This document shows positions 8,934 through 17,180 of a stretch of DNA of 64,000 bases, piece after piece. Location: NCBI GenBank assembly GCA_016790965.1, contig JAEUNZ010000008.1, forward strand, positions 1 to 64,000, written 5' to 3'. Positions within the stretch are counted from its first letter, which is position 1. Every line of letters starts with the position of its first letter. The position numbers were made by a program, and so were the translations under genes. The DNA is from SSSZ01 sp016790965. GTDB taxonomy: Bacteria > Pseudomonadota > Gammaproteobacteria > Burkholderiales > Rhodocyclaceae. Under the pieces are notes generated by a model. It saw only the letters and a program-made list of their open reading frames with translations, was not told where the DNA came from and did not search any database.

Positions 8934-11504
8934 ATGGGTAAATCGGGTTTCTGGAAGTCCGACTGGTTTCTCGGCGTGGTGGTGACGGTGCTCATGCTCG
9001 TCGCCAATGGCTCCGATCTTGTGCAAAGCCTGGAGCGCAAGGCGTACGACATGGGCGTAAACAAGTCCAGCCGTACGCCCTCCGACCGTGTTGCCGTGGT
9101 GGCCATAGACGACTACAGCATCGCCAACATCGGTCGCTGGCCCTGGCCGCGGGACGTGCATGCCCGCTTCGCCGATCTCATGGCCTCCGCCCAGGCCAAG
9201 GTCGTCGGCAATACCGTCTTCTTCTACGAACCGGAAGTCTCGCCCGGTTACGCCTACATCACTAAGCTGGCCGACATCGTCAACCAGGCTGCGGCCGAAG
9301 GGGCGGCGACAGGCGGCGAGCTGGACAAAATCGCTGCGGTCCTCAAGGAAGCCGAGAGCGCCCTCAACACCGACCGCCAGTTGGCCGAGAGCTACGCCAA
9401 GTCGGGAACGGTCCTGCTGCCCCTGACTTTCCAGTTGGGTGAGGCCCGCGGCCGGCCCGATAAACCCCTGCCGGATTACGTGGTGGCCAACCGGGTTCCC
9501 CAGGTTGCCCCGGGCAGCGGTTTTGCTCTGCCGGGAATGCAGGTCCAGTATCCCTTTGAATCCATCGGTGCCAAGGCGGCGGCGGTGGGCCATCTGAATG
9601 CCAATCCCGACGTCGACGGCGGAATCCGCGCAGAGCCTTTGGTGGTGCAGTACTTCGACCAGTATTACCCCGCGCTTTCCCTGATGATCGCCGCCAAGAG
9701 CCTTAATCTGGGTCCGGCGGACATACGCGTGCAATTGGGGGAGGAGGTGCGTCTCGGCAATCTGCGCATCGCTACCGGTCCGGCCACCGAGATGAATACC
9801 TTCTTCTACAAGGACATCGATGGTCACCCGGCCTTCCAGGTGGACTCGTTCTATGACGTGCTCGCCGGCAAGATTCCCGCCGCCAAGTACGCTGGCAAGA
9901 TCGTCCTGGTCGGGGCAACGGCGGCTGGGGTAGGGACACCGCAGGTGACCCCGATTTCACCCGCAATGCCCCCGGTCCTCACCCTGGCCCATTCCGTGTC
10001 CAGCATCCTGCAGGAGCACTTCTTCGTGACGCCGGCCTGGGGGGGGCTTGCAACTCTGGGGGCCTTCCTCCTCGTTGCGATCTATTTGATCGCCTTGTTG
10101 CCGCGGCTCTCTGCGGCCCTGGGGGCGGGAGCCACCGGCCTGCTGCTCGTTGTGCTGATTGGCACGCACTTCGGACTCATGGTTGGTTCCGGGATGTGGA
10201 TTCAACTCATGGGCGCGGCGTCGCTCCTGGTGGTGGGGCATCTTCTCCTGACCACCAAGCGCTATCTGATGACCGAGCGGGGCAAGCAGAAGTCTGATAC
10301 GGAGTCTGCCGAATCCAACCGCATGCTGGGCCTCGCCTTCCAGGGGCAGGGCCAGCTCGACATGGCTTTCGACAAGTTCCGCAAGTGTCCGATGGACGAT
10401 GGCTTGATGGAGAACCTCTACAACCTTGCCCTGGACTACGAACGCAAGCGCCAGTTCAACAAGGCCGAGGCGGTTTTCCGTTACATGGCCGACTTCAACC
10501 CCAAATTCCGCGATTTGCAGCAGCGCATCACCAAGGCGAAGCAGATGTCGGAGACGGTCATGCTGGGCGGCAGCCGAGGGCAGGCGGCGAGCGGTACGGT
10601 GATCCTGGGCGACGGCCAGGTGGAAAAGCCCATGCTGGGCCGCTACCAGGTCGAAAAGGAACTGGGCAAGGGAGCCATGGGTGTGGTGTACCTGGGTCGC
10701 GATCCCAAGATCAACCGGGTCGTCGCCATCAAGACCATGGCCCTGGCCCAGGAGTTCGCCGAGGACGAACTGGAAGAAGTCAAGGAGCGCTTCTTCCGCG
10801 AGGCGGAAACCGCAGGCCGACTCAATCACCCCAATATTGTCACCATCTTCGATGCGGGCGAGGAACACGATCTGGCGTACATCGCCATGGAGTTCCTCAA
10901 GGGCAAGGACCTGGTTGGCGCCACCAAGGCTGCCGGACTGCTACCCCTGCCGCAGGTGCTCTCCGTGGTTGCACGGGTGGCCGAGGCCCTGGATTACGCC
11001 CACCACAACAACGTCGTCCATCGCGACATCAAGCCAGCCAACATCATGTACGAGCCCGAGGGAGATCAGGTCAAGGTGACCGACTTCGGTATAGCGCGCA
11101 TCACAGACTCTTCAAAGACCAAGACTGGCATGGTTCTTGGGACGCCTTCCTACATGTCGCCCGAGCAATTGGCCGGCAAGAAGGTGGACGGCCGCTCTGA
11201 CCTCTATTCCCTGGGGGTTACCTTGTTCCAGATGTGCTGCGGTCAATTGCCCTTCGTCGGGGAATCCATGGCCCAACTCATGTACAAAATCGCCAACGAG
11301 CCGGCGCCCGAAGCGGCATCGGTCAACGGCGCCATTTCGCCCGAACTCAACGCGGTCATCGCCCGCAGCATGGCCAAGGATCCGGACGAACGCTACCAGC
11401 GCGGCAACGACCTCGCTGCGAATCTGCGGGCCTGTTTGGCCGGGTCCGGGCGGGCCTCGCCTGACCAGACCGGCAACGCCGGCGACGTCGATATCACGCT
11501 TTAG
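8934..11504 (+). CDS. CHASE2-sensor Ser/Thr protein kinase with TPR linker
   Basis: First gene of the eight-gene signalling operon; 856 residues. After a short N-terminal hydrophobic anchor (about residues 13-25), residues about 35-340 form a CHASE2 extracytoplasmic sensor (VAVVAIDDYSIANIGRWPWP). Three closely spaced membrane helices follow (about 365-440). A cytoplasmic linker with TPR-like helices (about 460-525) leads to a Hanks-type kinase domain (567-830). The kinase has the glycine loop GKGAMGVVYLG, VAIK lysine, catalytic HRDIKPAN near 695, DFG near 716 and GTPSYMSPEQL. All catalytic residues are present. It presumably phosphorylates the FHA protein and other operon products, opposed by the PP2C phosphatase encoded 12 bases downstream. 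A ribosome-binding site (GAAGGAAAAGGGGG) precedes the ATG. The ligand is unknown. Confidence 0.92.
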   Translation: MGKSGFWKSDWFLGVVVTVLMLVANGSDLVQSLERKAYDMGVNKSSRTPSDRVAVVAIDDYSIANIGRWPWPRDVHARFADLMASAQAKVVGNTVFFYEPEVSPGYAYITKLADIVNQAAAEGAATGGELDKIAAVLKEAESALNTDRQLAESYAKSGTVLLPLTFQLGEARGRPDKPLPDYVVANRVPQVAPGSGFALPGMQVQYPFESIGAKAAAVGHLNANPDVDGGIRAEPLVVQYFDQYYPALSLMIAAKSLNLGPADIRVQLGEEVRLGNLRIATGPATEMNTFFYKDIDGHPAFQVDSFYDVLAGKIPAAKYAGKIVLVGATAAGVGTPQVTPISPAMPPVLTLAHSVSSILQEHFFVTPAWGGLATLGAFLLVAIYLIALLPRLSAALGAGATGLLLVVLIGTHFGLMVGSGMWIQLMGAASLLVVGHLLLTTKRYLMTERGKQKSDTESAESNRMLGLAFQGQGQLDMAFDKFRKCPMDDGLMENLYNLALDYERKRQFNKAEAVFRYMADFNPKFRDLQQRITKAKQMSETVMLGGSRGQAASGTVILGDGQVEKPMLGRYQVEKELGKGAMGVVYLGRDPKINRVVAIKTMALAQEFAEDELEEVKERFFREAETAGRLNHPNIVTIFDAGEEHDLAYIAMEFLKGKDLVGATKAAGLLPLPQVLSVVARVAEALDYAHHNNVVHRDIKPANIMYEPEGDQVKVTDFGIARITDSSKTKTGMVLGTPSYMSPEQLAGKKVDGRSDLYSLGVTLFQMCCGQLPFVGESMAQLMYKIANEPAPEAASVNGAISPELNAVIARSMAKDPDERYQRGNDLAANLRACLAGSGRASPDQTGNAGDVDITL

Positions 11505-11516
11505 GGAACGGGGACG

Positions 11517-12341
11517 ATGAAATTGGCTGAAGTGCTGGAAGTAGTGACCCGGAGCGATCCCGGGGTCGTGCGCTCGCACAACGAGGATGCGGTATTTGGC
11601 AGCGCCGATCACGGTCTCGCCATTCTGGCGGACGGCATGGGCGGCTACAACGCCGGCGAAGTGGCCAGCGGCATGGCGACGACGCTGCTGTCATCCAATC
11701 TCACCGGGTTGGTCCAGACCTGTAGCCCCCAGGTGCTCGATGAGGAGACTGGGAAGCGCGTGTCCCACCGTCACATCCGCGAGCAGGTGGCAGGGACCAA
11801 CGAGGCGATTTACAACGCCGCCCAGAGCCAGCCTCAATATGCAGGGATGGGCACCACGCTCGTCATGGCCTGGTTCTACGACAATCTGGTCACGGTGGCC
11901 CACATTGGCGATTCGCGCCTCTACCGTCTGCGCGGCGACGAATTCCAGCAGGTTACCCGTGACCATTCGCTTCTCCAGGAGCAGATCGACAGCGGCCTCA
12001 TCACCGCGGAAGACGCCAAATATTCGCAGAACAAGAATCTCGTCACCCGGGCTCTGGGAGTCGATCCCGAGGTGGAGCCGGAAATCCGTGACTATGACGT
12101 GGAACCTGGCGACATCTATCTCCTGTGTTCGGACGGTCTGAACGACATGGTCGAGGACGAGGAAATCTCCATGACCCTGCAGAGCCTTGCTTCCAATCTT
12201 TCCTTGGCAGGCGATCAGTTGATACAGATGGCAAATGACAATGGTGGCAAGGACAACGTTTCGGTTATTCTTGTCAAGGTTCGTGGCGATTTTGCAGCGC
12301 CGCGGGGCTGGTGGCAGCGCTTCCTGGCCTGGTTCAAGTGA
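11517..12341 (+). CDS. PP2C-family Ser/Thr phosphatase (Stp/PrpC type)
   Basis: Cytoplasmic metal-dependent protein phosphatase, 274 residues. Diagnostic motifs in order: RSDPGVVRSHNEDA (about 12-25), metal-binding ADGMGGYNAGEVAS (about 38), HIGDSRLYRLRGDEF (about 128), LLCSDGLNDMVED (about 200) and GGKDNVSVILVKV near 243. The catalytic aspartates of the D-GMGG and SDGL motifs are intact. It lies 12 bases after the kinase gene and 15 before the FHA gene, the standard kinase/phosphatase/FHA trio that also governs type VI secretion in other proteobacteria; no T6SS structural genes are nearby. It should reverse phosphorylation by the upstream kinase. Confidence 0.95.
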   Translation: MKLAEVLEVVTRSDPGVVRSHNEDAVFGSADHGLAILADGMGGYNAGEVASGMATTLLSSNLTGLVQTCSPQVLDEETGKRVSHRHIREQVAGTNEAIYNAAQSQPQYAGMGTTLVMAWFYDNLVTVAHIGDSRLYRLRGDEFQQVTRDHSLLQEQIDSGLITAEDAKYSQNKNLVTRALGVDPEVEPEIRDYDVEPGDIYLLCSDGLNDMVEDEEISMTLQSLASNLSLAGDQLIQMANDNGGKDNVSVILVKVRGDFAAPRGWWQRFLAWFK

Positions 12342-12356
12342 AATGAGGACGGCAAC

Positions 12357-13121
12357 ATGGCAAAACTGATCCTTTCGATGGACGGACTGGTGCTCAAGGA
12401 AATCTCGCTCAACAAGGAGCGGGTGACGATAGGGCGCAAACCGCACAACGACATCCAGATCGACAATCTGGCCATTTCGGGCGAGCACGCGGCCATCGTC
12501 ACCATCCTCAACGACTCGTTTCTGGAGGACCTGAACAGCACCAACGGTACCCTGGTCAACGGTCAGCCGGTCAAGAAGCACTTTCTGCGCAACAACGACG
12601 TGGTCGAACTGGGCAAGTACAAGCTCAAGTACGTCAGCGAGCAGCCTGCTGCCGGAGGCGGCGGGGCGGATTTTGAAAAGACCATGCTCATCCGGCCCAA
12701 CGTGCTGAAGAATGCACCTGAAGCCTCCAAGCCCGCCGAGGCCGCGGCCATGGCGAAGGCGACCGAAAGCCAGCCGGCGGGACTTCAGGCCCCGGTGGTG
12801 CCGGGGCCGACGCCGGCCGCCATTGCTGCGGGGGCGGCGACGCCCACCGCAGCGGCGCCGACCGCGGCGATCCAACTCCTGACCGGTGCCAATGCCGGCA
12901 AGGAACTCGAGCTAACCAAGACCCTCACCACGCTGGGAAAACCGGGAGTTCAGGTGGCGGTCATCGCCCGTCGTCCCCACGGCTTTTTCATCACCCACGT
13001 CGAAGGCGCCCAGTTCCCGATCGTCAATGGCAATGTTCTCGATTCCCAGGCCCATCAGTTGGCGGATCACGACGTGATCGAGATCGCCGGGATCAAGATG
13101 GAGTTCTTTTTCAAGACCTGA
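12357..13121 (+). CDS. FHA-domain protein with a second C-terminal FHA-like domain
   Basis: Phosphothreonine-reader protein of 254 residues. The N-terminal FHA domain (about 18-92) has the expected GRKPHNDIQI, S-G-E-H and NSTNGTLVNG motifs that bind pThr. A low-complexity Ala/Pro linker (about 120-175) leads to a second beta-rich domain (about 180-254). That domain resembles FHA (LLTGANAGKELELTKTLTTL, then PIVNGNVL and LADHDVIEIAG) but lacks the GR and SxxH residues, so it is probably structural. It is a likely adaptor or substrate of the kinase/phosphatase pair encoded just upstream. It is followed after 30 bases by the cyclase gene, tying phosphorylation to cyclic-nucleotide signalling by genome context only. 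Confidence 0.9.
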   Translation: MAKLILSMDGLVLKEISLNKERVTIGRKPHNDIQIDNLAISGEHAAIVTILNDSFLEDLNSTNGTLVNGQPVKKHFLRNNDVVELGKYKLKYVSEQPAAGGGGADFEKTMLIRPNVLKNAPEASKPAEAAAMAKATESQPAGLQAPVVPGPTPAAIAAGAATPTAAAPTAAIQLLTGANAGKELELTKTLTTLGKPGVQVAVIARRPHGFFITHVEGAQFPIVNGNVLDSQAHQLADHDVIEIAGIKMEFFFKT

Positions 13122-13151
13122 CGCCCGGATTACCACCTTCGTCAGGCCAAC

Positions 13152-15362
13152 TTGAAAAAACATCTCATCCGCTACCTGCTCGGTGCCGCCTGTGTGCTCC
13201 TGTTCGTGGGGCACGGCGCCCGCATCTGGCAGCTTCCCTTCTTTCACCTCCTCGATGGCTATTTGTACGACGTCCGCATGCGCATGTCGATGCCGGGGGG
13301 CAAGGATGACCGCGTCGTCGTCGTCGATCTGGACGAGAAGAGTCTGGCCGAAGTGGGGCGCTGGCCCTGGGGGCGCGATACGGTCGCCGAACTGGTGCGT
13401 AAACTCACGGATGATTACCGGGTCGCCGTCGTCGGCTTCGACGTGGTGTTCGCCGAGCCCGACGACAGTTCCGGGCTCAAGGTGCTGGAAAGGCTGGCCC
13501 TGGATCAACTGAAAGGCGAGAGGGGGTTTCAGGAAACCCTCCCGGCGCTGCGCTCCAGCCTCAATTTCGATCGCCTCTTTGCCGAGACCCTGAAGGGCAG
13601 GCCAGTGGTGCTTGGCTATTACTTTTCTGGCATCGACGATGCCCGGCGCAGCGGCGTCCTCCCCCCTCCGGTGTGGCCCGCCGGGCAGTTCGGTAGCCGG
13701 CAGGATACTCTGCTGGACTGGAAGGGCTTCGGCGCCAACCTCGCAGAATTGCAGCAGACGGCGGCCAGTGCCGGGCACTTCAACCCCATCGTCGATTTCG
13801 ATGGGGTTTCGCGCCGGGTGCCTTTGGTGGTGCGGCACGAAGGGGCCTACTACGAGGCGCTTTCCCTTGCCATGGTTCGCTACCTGCTGGGCGGGGTTCC
13901 TGTTCGCCCCGGATTTCCGGAGGGCAAGGGCACCATCGAGTGGCTGGACGTGGGGGGCGAAAAGGTTCTGCTGCGCATCCCCGTGGACGAAAACGGCGGT
14001 GCTCTGATCCCCTACCGGGGAACAGAGCGCAGCTTTCCGTATGTCTCCGCGGCCGATGTCCTCAAGGGGCGGGTGGACACGGCGGTCCTCAAGGGCCGTG
14101 CAGTGCTGGTGGGGACCACCGCTCCGGGCCTCATGGATCTGCGCTCGACCCCCGTCGGCGCAACCTATCCCGGAGTCGAGATTCACGCCAACATGATCGC
14201 CGGCATCATGGACGGCAGCCTGCGCCAGAAGCCTTCCTACGTGCTCGGCGCAGAAGTCGTCGAGCTCCTCCTGGTGGGCGCTGCGCTGACCCTCCTGCTT
14301 CCCCTGCTGTCGCCCTTGCGCGCCTCCCTGCTTACCGTTGCGGCGCTGGTCGTCGTCGTGGTGCTCAACCTGGTCCTCTGGTACGCGGGAGGCATGGTGC
14401 TTCCGCTGGCTTCCGCGCTCCTGCTTTGTTTCGTGCTCTTTGCCCTGAACATGTCCTGGGGTTACTTCGTCGAATCGAAGAGCAAGCGCCAATTTACCGA
14501 ACTCTTCGGCCAGTATGTTCCGCCCGAACTGGTGGACGAGATGGCGCGGGATCCCGAGCGCTACAGCATGGAAGGGCGCAAGCAGGAGCTGACGGTGCTG
14601 TTTTCCGACGTGCGTGACTTCACAACCATTTCCGAAGGGCTCGACCCCAAGGAGCTCACCCAGCTCATGAACGACTATCTGGGCGCGATGACTGCGGTGA
14701 CCCAGAAGTACCGCGGTACGGTGGACAAATACATCGGCGACGCCATCATGGCTTTCTGGGGCGCCCCGGTGACGGATCCCGAGCACGCCCGCAATGCCGT
14801 CCTGACGGCGCTGGAGATGCAGCGGCAGATGGAGTCGCTGCACGAGCCTTTCCGGGCGAGGGGCTGGCCTGAGCTGCACATCGGCATCGGCATCAACACC
14901 GGCATGATGACGGTGGGCGACATGGGCTCGCCGGTGCGCAAGGCCTATACGGTCATGGGGGATGCGGTCAATACGGGATCCCGCCTGGAGGGTCTGACCA
15001 AGAACTACGGCGTGGGCATCTTGGTGGGTGAGGGAACCAAGGCGGCGATCAAGGATATGGTATTCCGCGAAATCGATCGAGTACGGCCCAAGGGCAAGGG
15101 CGAGCCCCTCGCCATCTACGAGCCCATGGGCATCGTCGGCGAGGTGACGCCGGAGACCTTGGATGAACTCAAACTCTGGCAGCACGCCCTTCGACTCTAT
15201 CGCTCCCAGGAGTGGGATCAGGCCGAATTGCAGTTGCACAACCTGGCGCGTCGCTTTCCCGACCGGGCGCTCTATCGTCTCTATACCGAACGTATCGCCG
15301 AATTGCGCAGCGATCCGCCGCCGGCGGATTGGGACGGCGTTACCACCTTCAAGACCAAGTAG
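13152..15362 (+). CDS. CHASE2-sensor class III adenylate/guanylate cyclase
   Basis: Membrane-bound nucleotidyl cyclase of 736 residues. An N-terminal hydrophobic segment, a CHASE2 extracytoplasmic sensor (about 30-340; VVVVDLDEKSLAEVGRWPWG mirrors the kinase sensor), three membrane helices (about 365-440) and a class III cyclase domain (about 478-650) follow in order. The two metal aspartates are present in LFSDVRDFT and in YIGDAIMAFWG. A 70-residue helical tail ends the protein. The domain order matches the CHASE2-cyclase family. The start is a TTG at 13152 with only a weak ribosome-binding site; no better upstream start exists. The next gene, a phosphodiesterase, begins 2 bases after the stop, which is strong evidence for coupled synthesis and breakdown. 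cAMP is more likely than cGMP but this is not proven. Confidence 0.93.
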   Translation: MKKHLIRYLLGAACVLLFVGHGARIWQLPFFHLLDGYLYDVRMRMSMPGGKDDRVVVVDLDEKSLAEVGRWPWGRDTVAELVRKLTDDYRVAVVGFDVVFAEPDDSSGLKVLERLALDQLKGERGFQETLPALRSSLNFDRLFAETLKGRPVVLGYYFSGIDDARRSGVLPPPVWPAGQFGSRQDTLLDWKGFGANLAELQQTAASAGHFNPIVDFDGVSRRVPLVVRHEGAYYEALSLAMVRYLLGGVPVRPGFPEGKGTIEWLDVGGEKVLLRIPVDENGGALIPYRGTERSFPYVSAADVLKGRVDTAVLKGRAVLVGTTAPGLMDLRSTPVGATYPGVEIHANMIAGIMDGSLRQKPSYVLGAEVVELLLVGAALTLLLPLLSPLRASLLTVAALVVVVVLNLVLWYAGGMVLPLASALLLCFVLFALNMSWGYFVESKSKRQFTELFGQYVPPELVDEMARDPERYSMEGRKQELTVLFSDVRDFTTISEGLDPKELTQLMNDYLGAMTAVTQKYRGTVDKYIGDAIMAFWGAPVTDPEHARNAVLTALEMQRQMESLHEPFRARGWPELHIGIGINTGMMTVGDMGSPVRKAYTVMGDAVNTGSRLEGLTKNYGVGILVGEGTKAAIKDMVFREIDRVRPKGKGEPLAIYEPMGIVGEVTPETLDELKLWQHALRLYRSQEWDQAELQLHNLARRFPDRALYRLYTERIAELRSDPPPADWDGVTTFKTK

Positions 15363-15364
15363 CC

Positions 15365-16132
15365 ATGAAACTCCGCGTTCTCGGTTGCAGCGGTGGTATC
15401 GGGGGGCGGCATCTGCGCACCACCTCGCTGCTCGTCGATCATGACATCCTGATCGATGCTGGCACGGGCGTCGCGGATCTCACCATCGCCGAACTGGCCA
15501 TGGTCGACCATGTCTTCCTGACCCATACCCACCTGGATCACATCGCTTCGCTGCCGCTCATGATTGATACGGTCGGGGACCGGCGCAGCACGCCCCTGAC
15601 GGTGTACGGCACCGAAGCGGTTCTCACCATTCTGCGCAACCATATCTTCAACTGGGCGATCTGGCCGGATTTTTCAGAAATTCCCAACGCAGCCAACCCC
15701 TTCATGCGCTTTCAGGTCATCGAAGTGGGCCAGGGGACGACGTTGGCGGGCCGACGCATGACGCCGCTGCCGGTGGACCATACCGTACCGGCGGTGGGCT
15801 ACCAGGTCGATTCTGGATCGGCGAGCCTCGTCTTCTCTGGCGATACGGGCATCTGTGATGCCTTCTGGAAGGCGGTGAACCGGATTCGCAATCTCAAGCA
15901 CCTGATCGTCGAATGCGCCTTCTCCAATCGGGAGGAACAACTCGCTCTGGTGTCCCGCCACCTGTGCCCCAAGATGCTGGCCCAGGAACTGCAGAAGCTC
16001 GAAAGGGAATGCGAGATCTACATCACCCACCTCAAGCCGGGACAGATCGAGCTGACCATGGAAGAGATCGAGGATTGCCTCGGGGCCTTCAAGCCACGCA
16101 TGCTCCAGAACAATCAGATTTTCGAGTTTTGA
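15365..16132 (+). CDS. metallo-beta-lactamase-fold 3',5'-cyclic-nucleotide phosphodiesterase (class II-like)
   Basis: Soluble 255-residue metallo-hydrolase. LTHTHLDHIASLP (about residue 52) supplies the HxHxDH zinc motif. Further ligands are expected from VDHTVPAVGYQVD (about 136), FSGDTG (about 154) and ITHLKPG (about 220). The pattern fits class II cyclic-nucleotide phosphodiesterases rather than beta-lactamases or glyoxalases. The start at 15365 was chosen because it lies 2 bases after the cyclase stop codon; the longer frame back to 15212 overlaps the cyclase. Placed between a cyclase and a cyclic-nucleotide-binding protein, it most likely hydrolyses the cyclase product and resets the signal. 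Confidence 0.85.
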   Translation: MKLRVLGCSGGIGGRHLRTTSLLVDHDILIDAGTGVADLTIAELAMVDHVFLTHTHLDHIASLPLMIDTVGDRRSTPLTVYGTEAVLTILRNHIFNWAIWPDFSEIPNAANPFMRFQVIEVGQGTTLAGRRMTPLPVDHTVPAVGYQVDSGSASLVFSGDTGICDAFWKAVNRIRNLKHLIVECAFSNREEQLALVSRHLCPKMLAQELQKLERECEIYITHLKPGQIELTMEEIEDCLGAFKPRMLQNNQIFEF

Positions 16133-16135
16133 ACC

Positions 16136-17179
16136 ATGAAGGCCGACATCCTGGCGCGCCTGGAACCCCTTGGCAGCCTGTCGCCGGAGCGACTGAAGGA
16201 ACTTGCCGGGCTGTGCGTCATGGAGCGCTTCCCCCTGGGCGCCGATCCCCTTCTCGGGGTCGACTTGCAGAAGGTATCGGTCTTTCTAATCGGTGGCGAG
16301 ATCAAGCTCGACCTCGCCGCCGGCGGAGTGCGGGTATTGGTGGGTTCCTGCGAAGACGCCGTGTGGGCTCTGGGCCGCAAGTCGGGGCCGATCCGGGCCA
16401 GCCGGGCAATCACCGATATCGAAGTGGTGCGCATCGACGACGACCTCCTGGACATCATGATGACTTGGGACCAGTTGTCCGCCGAGGGAAACCGGCCGCC
16501 CAAATACGCCCAGGACAGTTCGCTGTGGAAGACCGTCACCGGCGCGATCAGCCTGCATAGCCAGCCCGGTTCAGGCCTGTCGATCCTGCCTGCGGCTAAT
16601 CTCTACGAGTTGATGCTGCGCTTCGAACGCCTCAAGGTGAAGCGAGGCGAGGTGCTGGTGCGCGAAGGTGAAGTGGGGGACTACTACTTCGTCATCGAGA
16701 GTGGCCGGGCGCAGGTGACCCGGGCAATCGGCGGCAGCCAGGTCCATGTCGCCGAACTCAAGGCCGGCCAGGCTTTTGGCGAGGAAGCACTGGTGTCAGG
16801 TGCGACCCGCAATGCTACGGTGACCATGAAGCGCGATGGGGTGGTCTTGCGTCTGGGCAAGGAAGATTTCGACGAGTTGCTCAAGGAGCCCCTGTTGCAT
16901 GCTCTGTCGCGATCCGAGGCGGAGGCGCGAGTGGCGGCGGGGGCCGCCCGCTGGCTGGACGTGCGCTATCCGGCGGAATTCGCCCAGGACGGCCTGCCCG
17001 GCGCCCGCAACATTCCCTTGAACGAGCTGCGGGCCGCTTTCGTCTTGCTGCAGCCAGACACCGAATACATCGTCTATTGCCAGAGCGGCCGGCGCAGTTC
17101 AGCCGCCGCCTTTCTGCTCTCCCAGCATGGTTTCCGGGCCGGCTGGCTGGGGGGCGGCTTGAACGCCGGGGAAGCGTGA
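16136..17179 (+). CDS. cyclic-nucleotide-binding protein with C-terminal rhodanese domain
   Basis: Cytoplasmic protein of 347 residues. The first 130 residues resemble a degenerate cNMP-binding barrel. Residues about 155-265 form a good cNMP-binding domain with GEVGDYYFVIESGRAQVT and the phosphate-cassette region GQAFGEEALVSGATRNATV. Residues about 265-347 form a rhodanese domain with LDVRYPAEF and the active-site loop CQSGRRS. It has no DNA-binding domain, so it is not a Crp-type regulator. It starts 3 bases after the phosphodiesterase and is the obvious reader of the operon's cyclic nucleotide. The rhodanese Cys could act in sulfur transfer or as a redox switch; the target is unknown. Confidence 0.9.
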   Translation: MKADILARLEPLGSLSPERLKELAGLCVMERFPLGADPLLGVDLQKVSVFLIGGEIKLDLAAGGVRVLVGSCEDAVWALGRKSGPIRASRAITDIEVVRIDDDLLDIMMTWDQLSAEGNRPPKYAQDSSLWKTVTGAISLHSQPGSGLSILPAANLYELMLRFERLKVKRGEVLVREGEVGDYYFVIESGRAQVTRAIGGSQVHVAELKAGQAFGEEALVSGATRNATVTMKRDGVVLRLGKEDFDELLKEPLLHALSRSEAEARVAAGAARWLDVRYPAEFAQDGLPGARNIPLNELRAAFVLLQPDTEYIVYCQSGRRSSAAAFLLSQHGFRAGWLGGGLNAGEA

Positions 17180-17180
17180 C

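Noticed and set aside
13152..13154. A possible frameshift or missing start for the cyclase gene
   Set aside because: TTG start gives a complete signal-anchor and CHASE2 domain; no break in the frame is needed.
12912..15239. 775-codon open frame antisense to the CHASE2 cyclase
   Set aside because: Composition is a shadow of GC-rich coding sequence; no family features; the sense frame has complete cyclase motifs.
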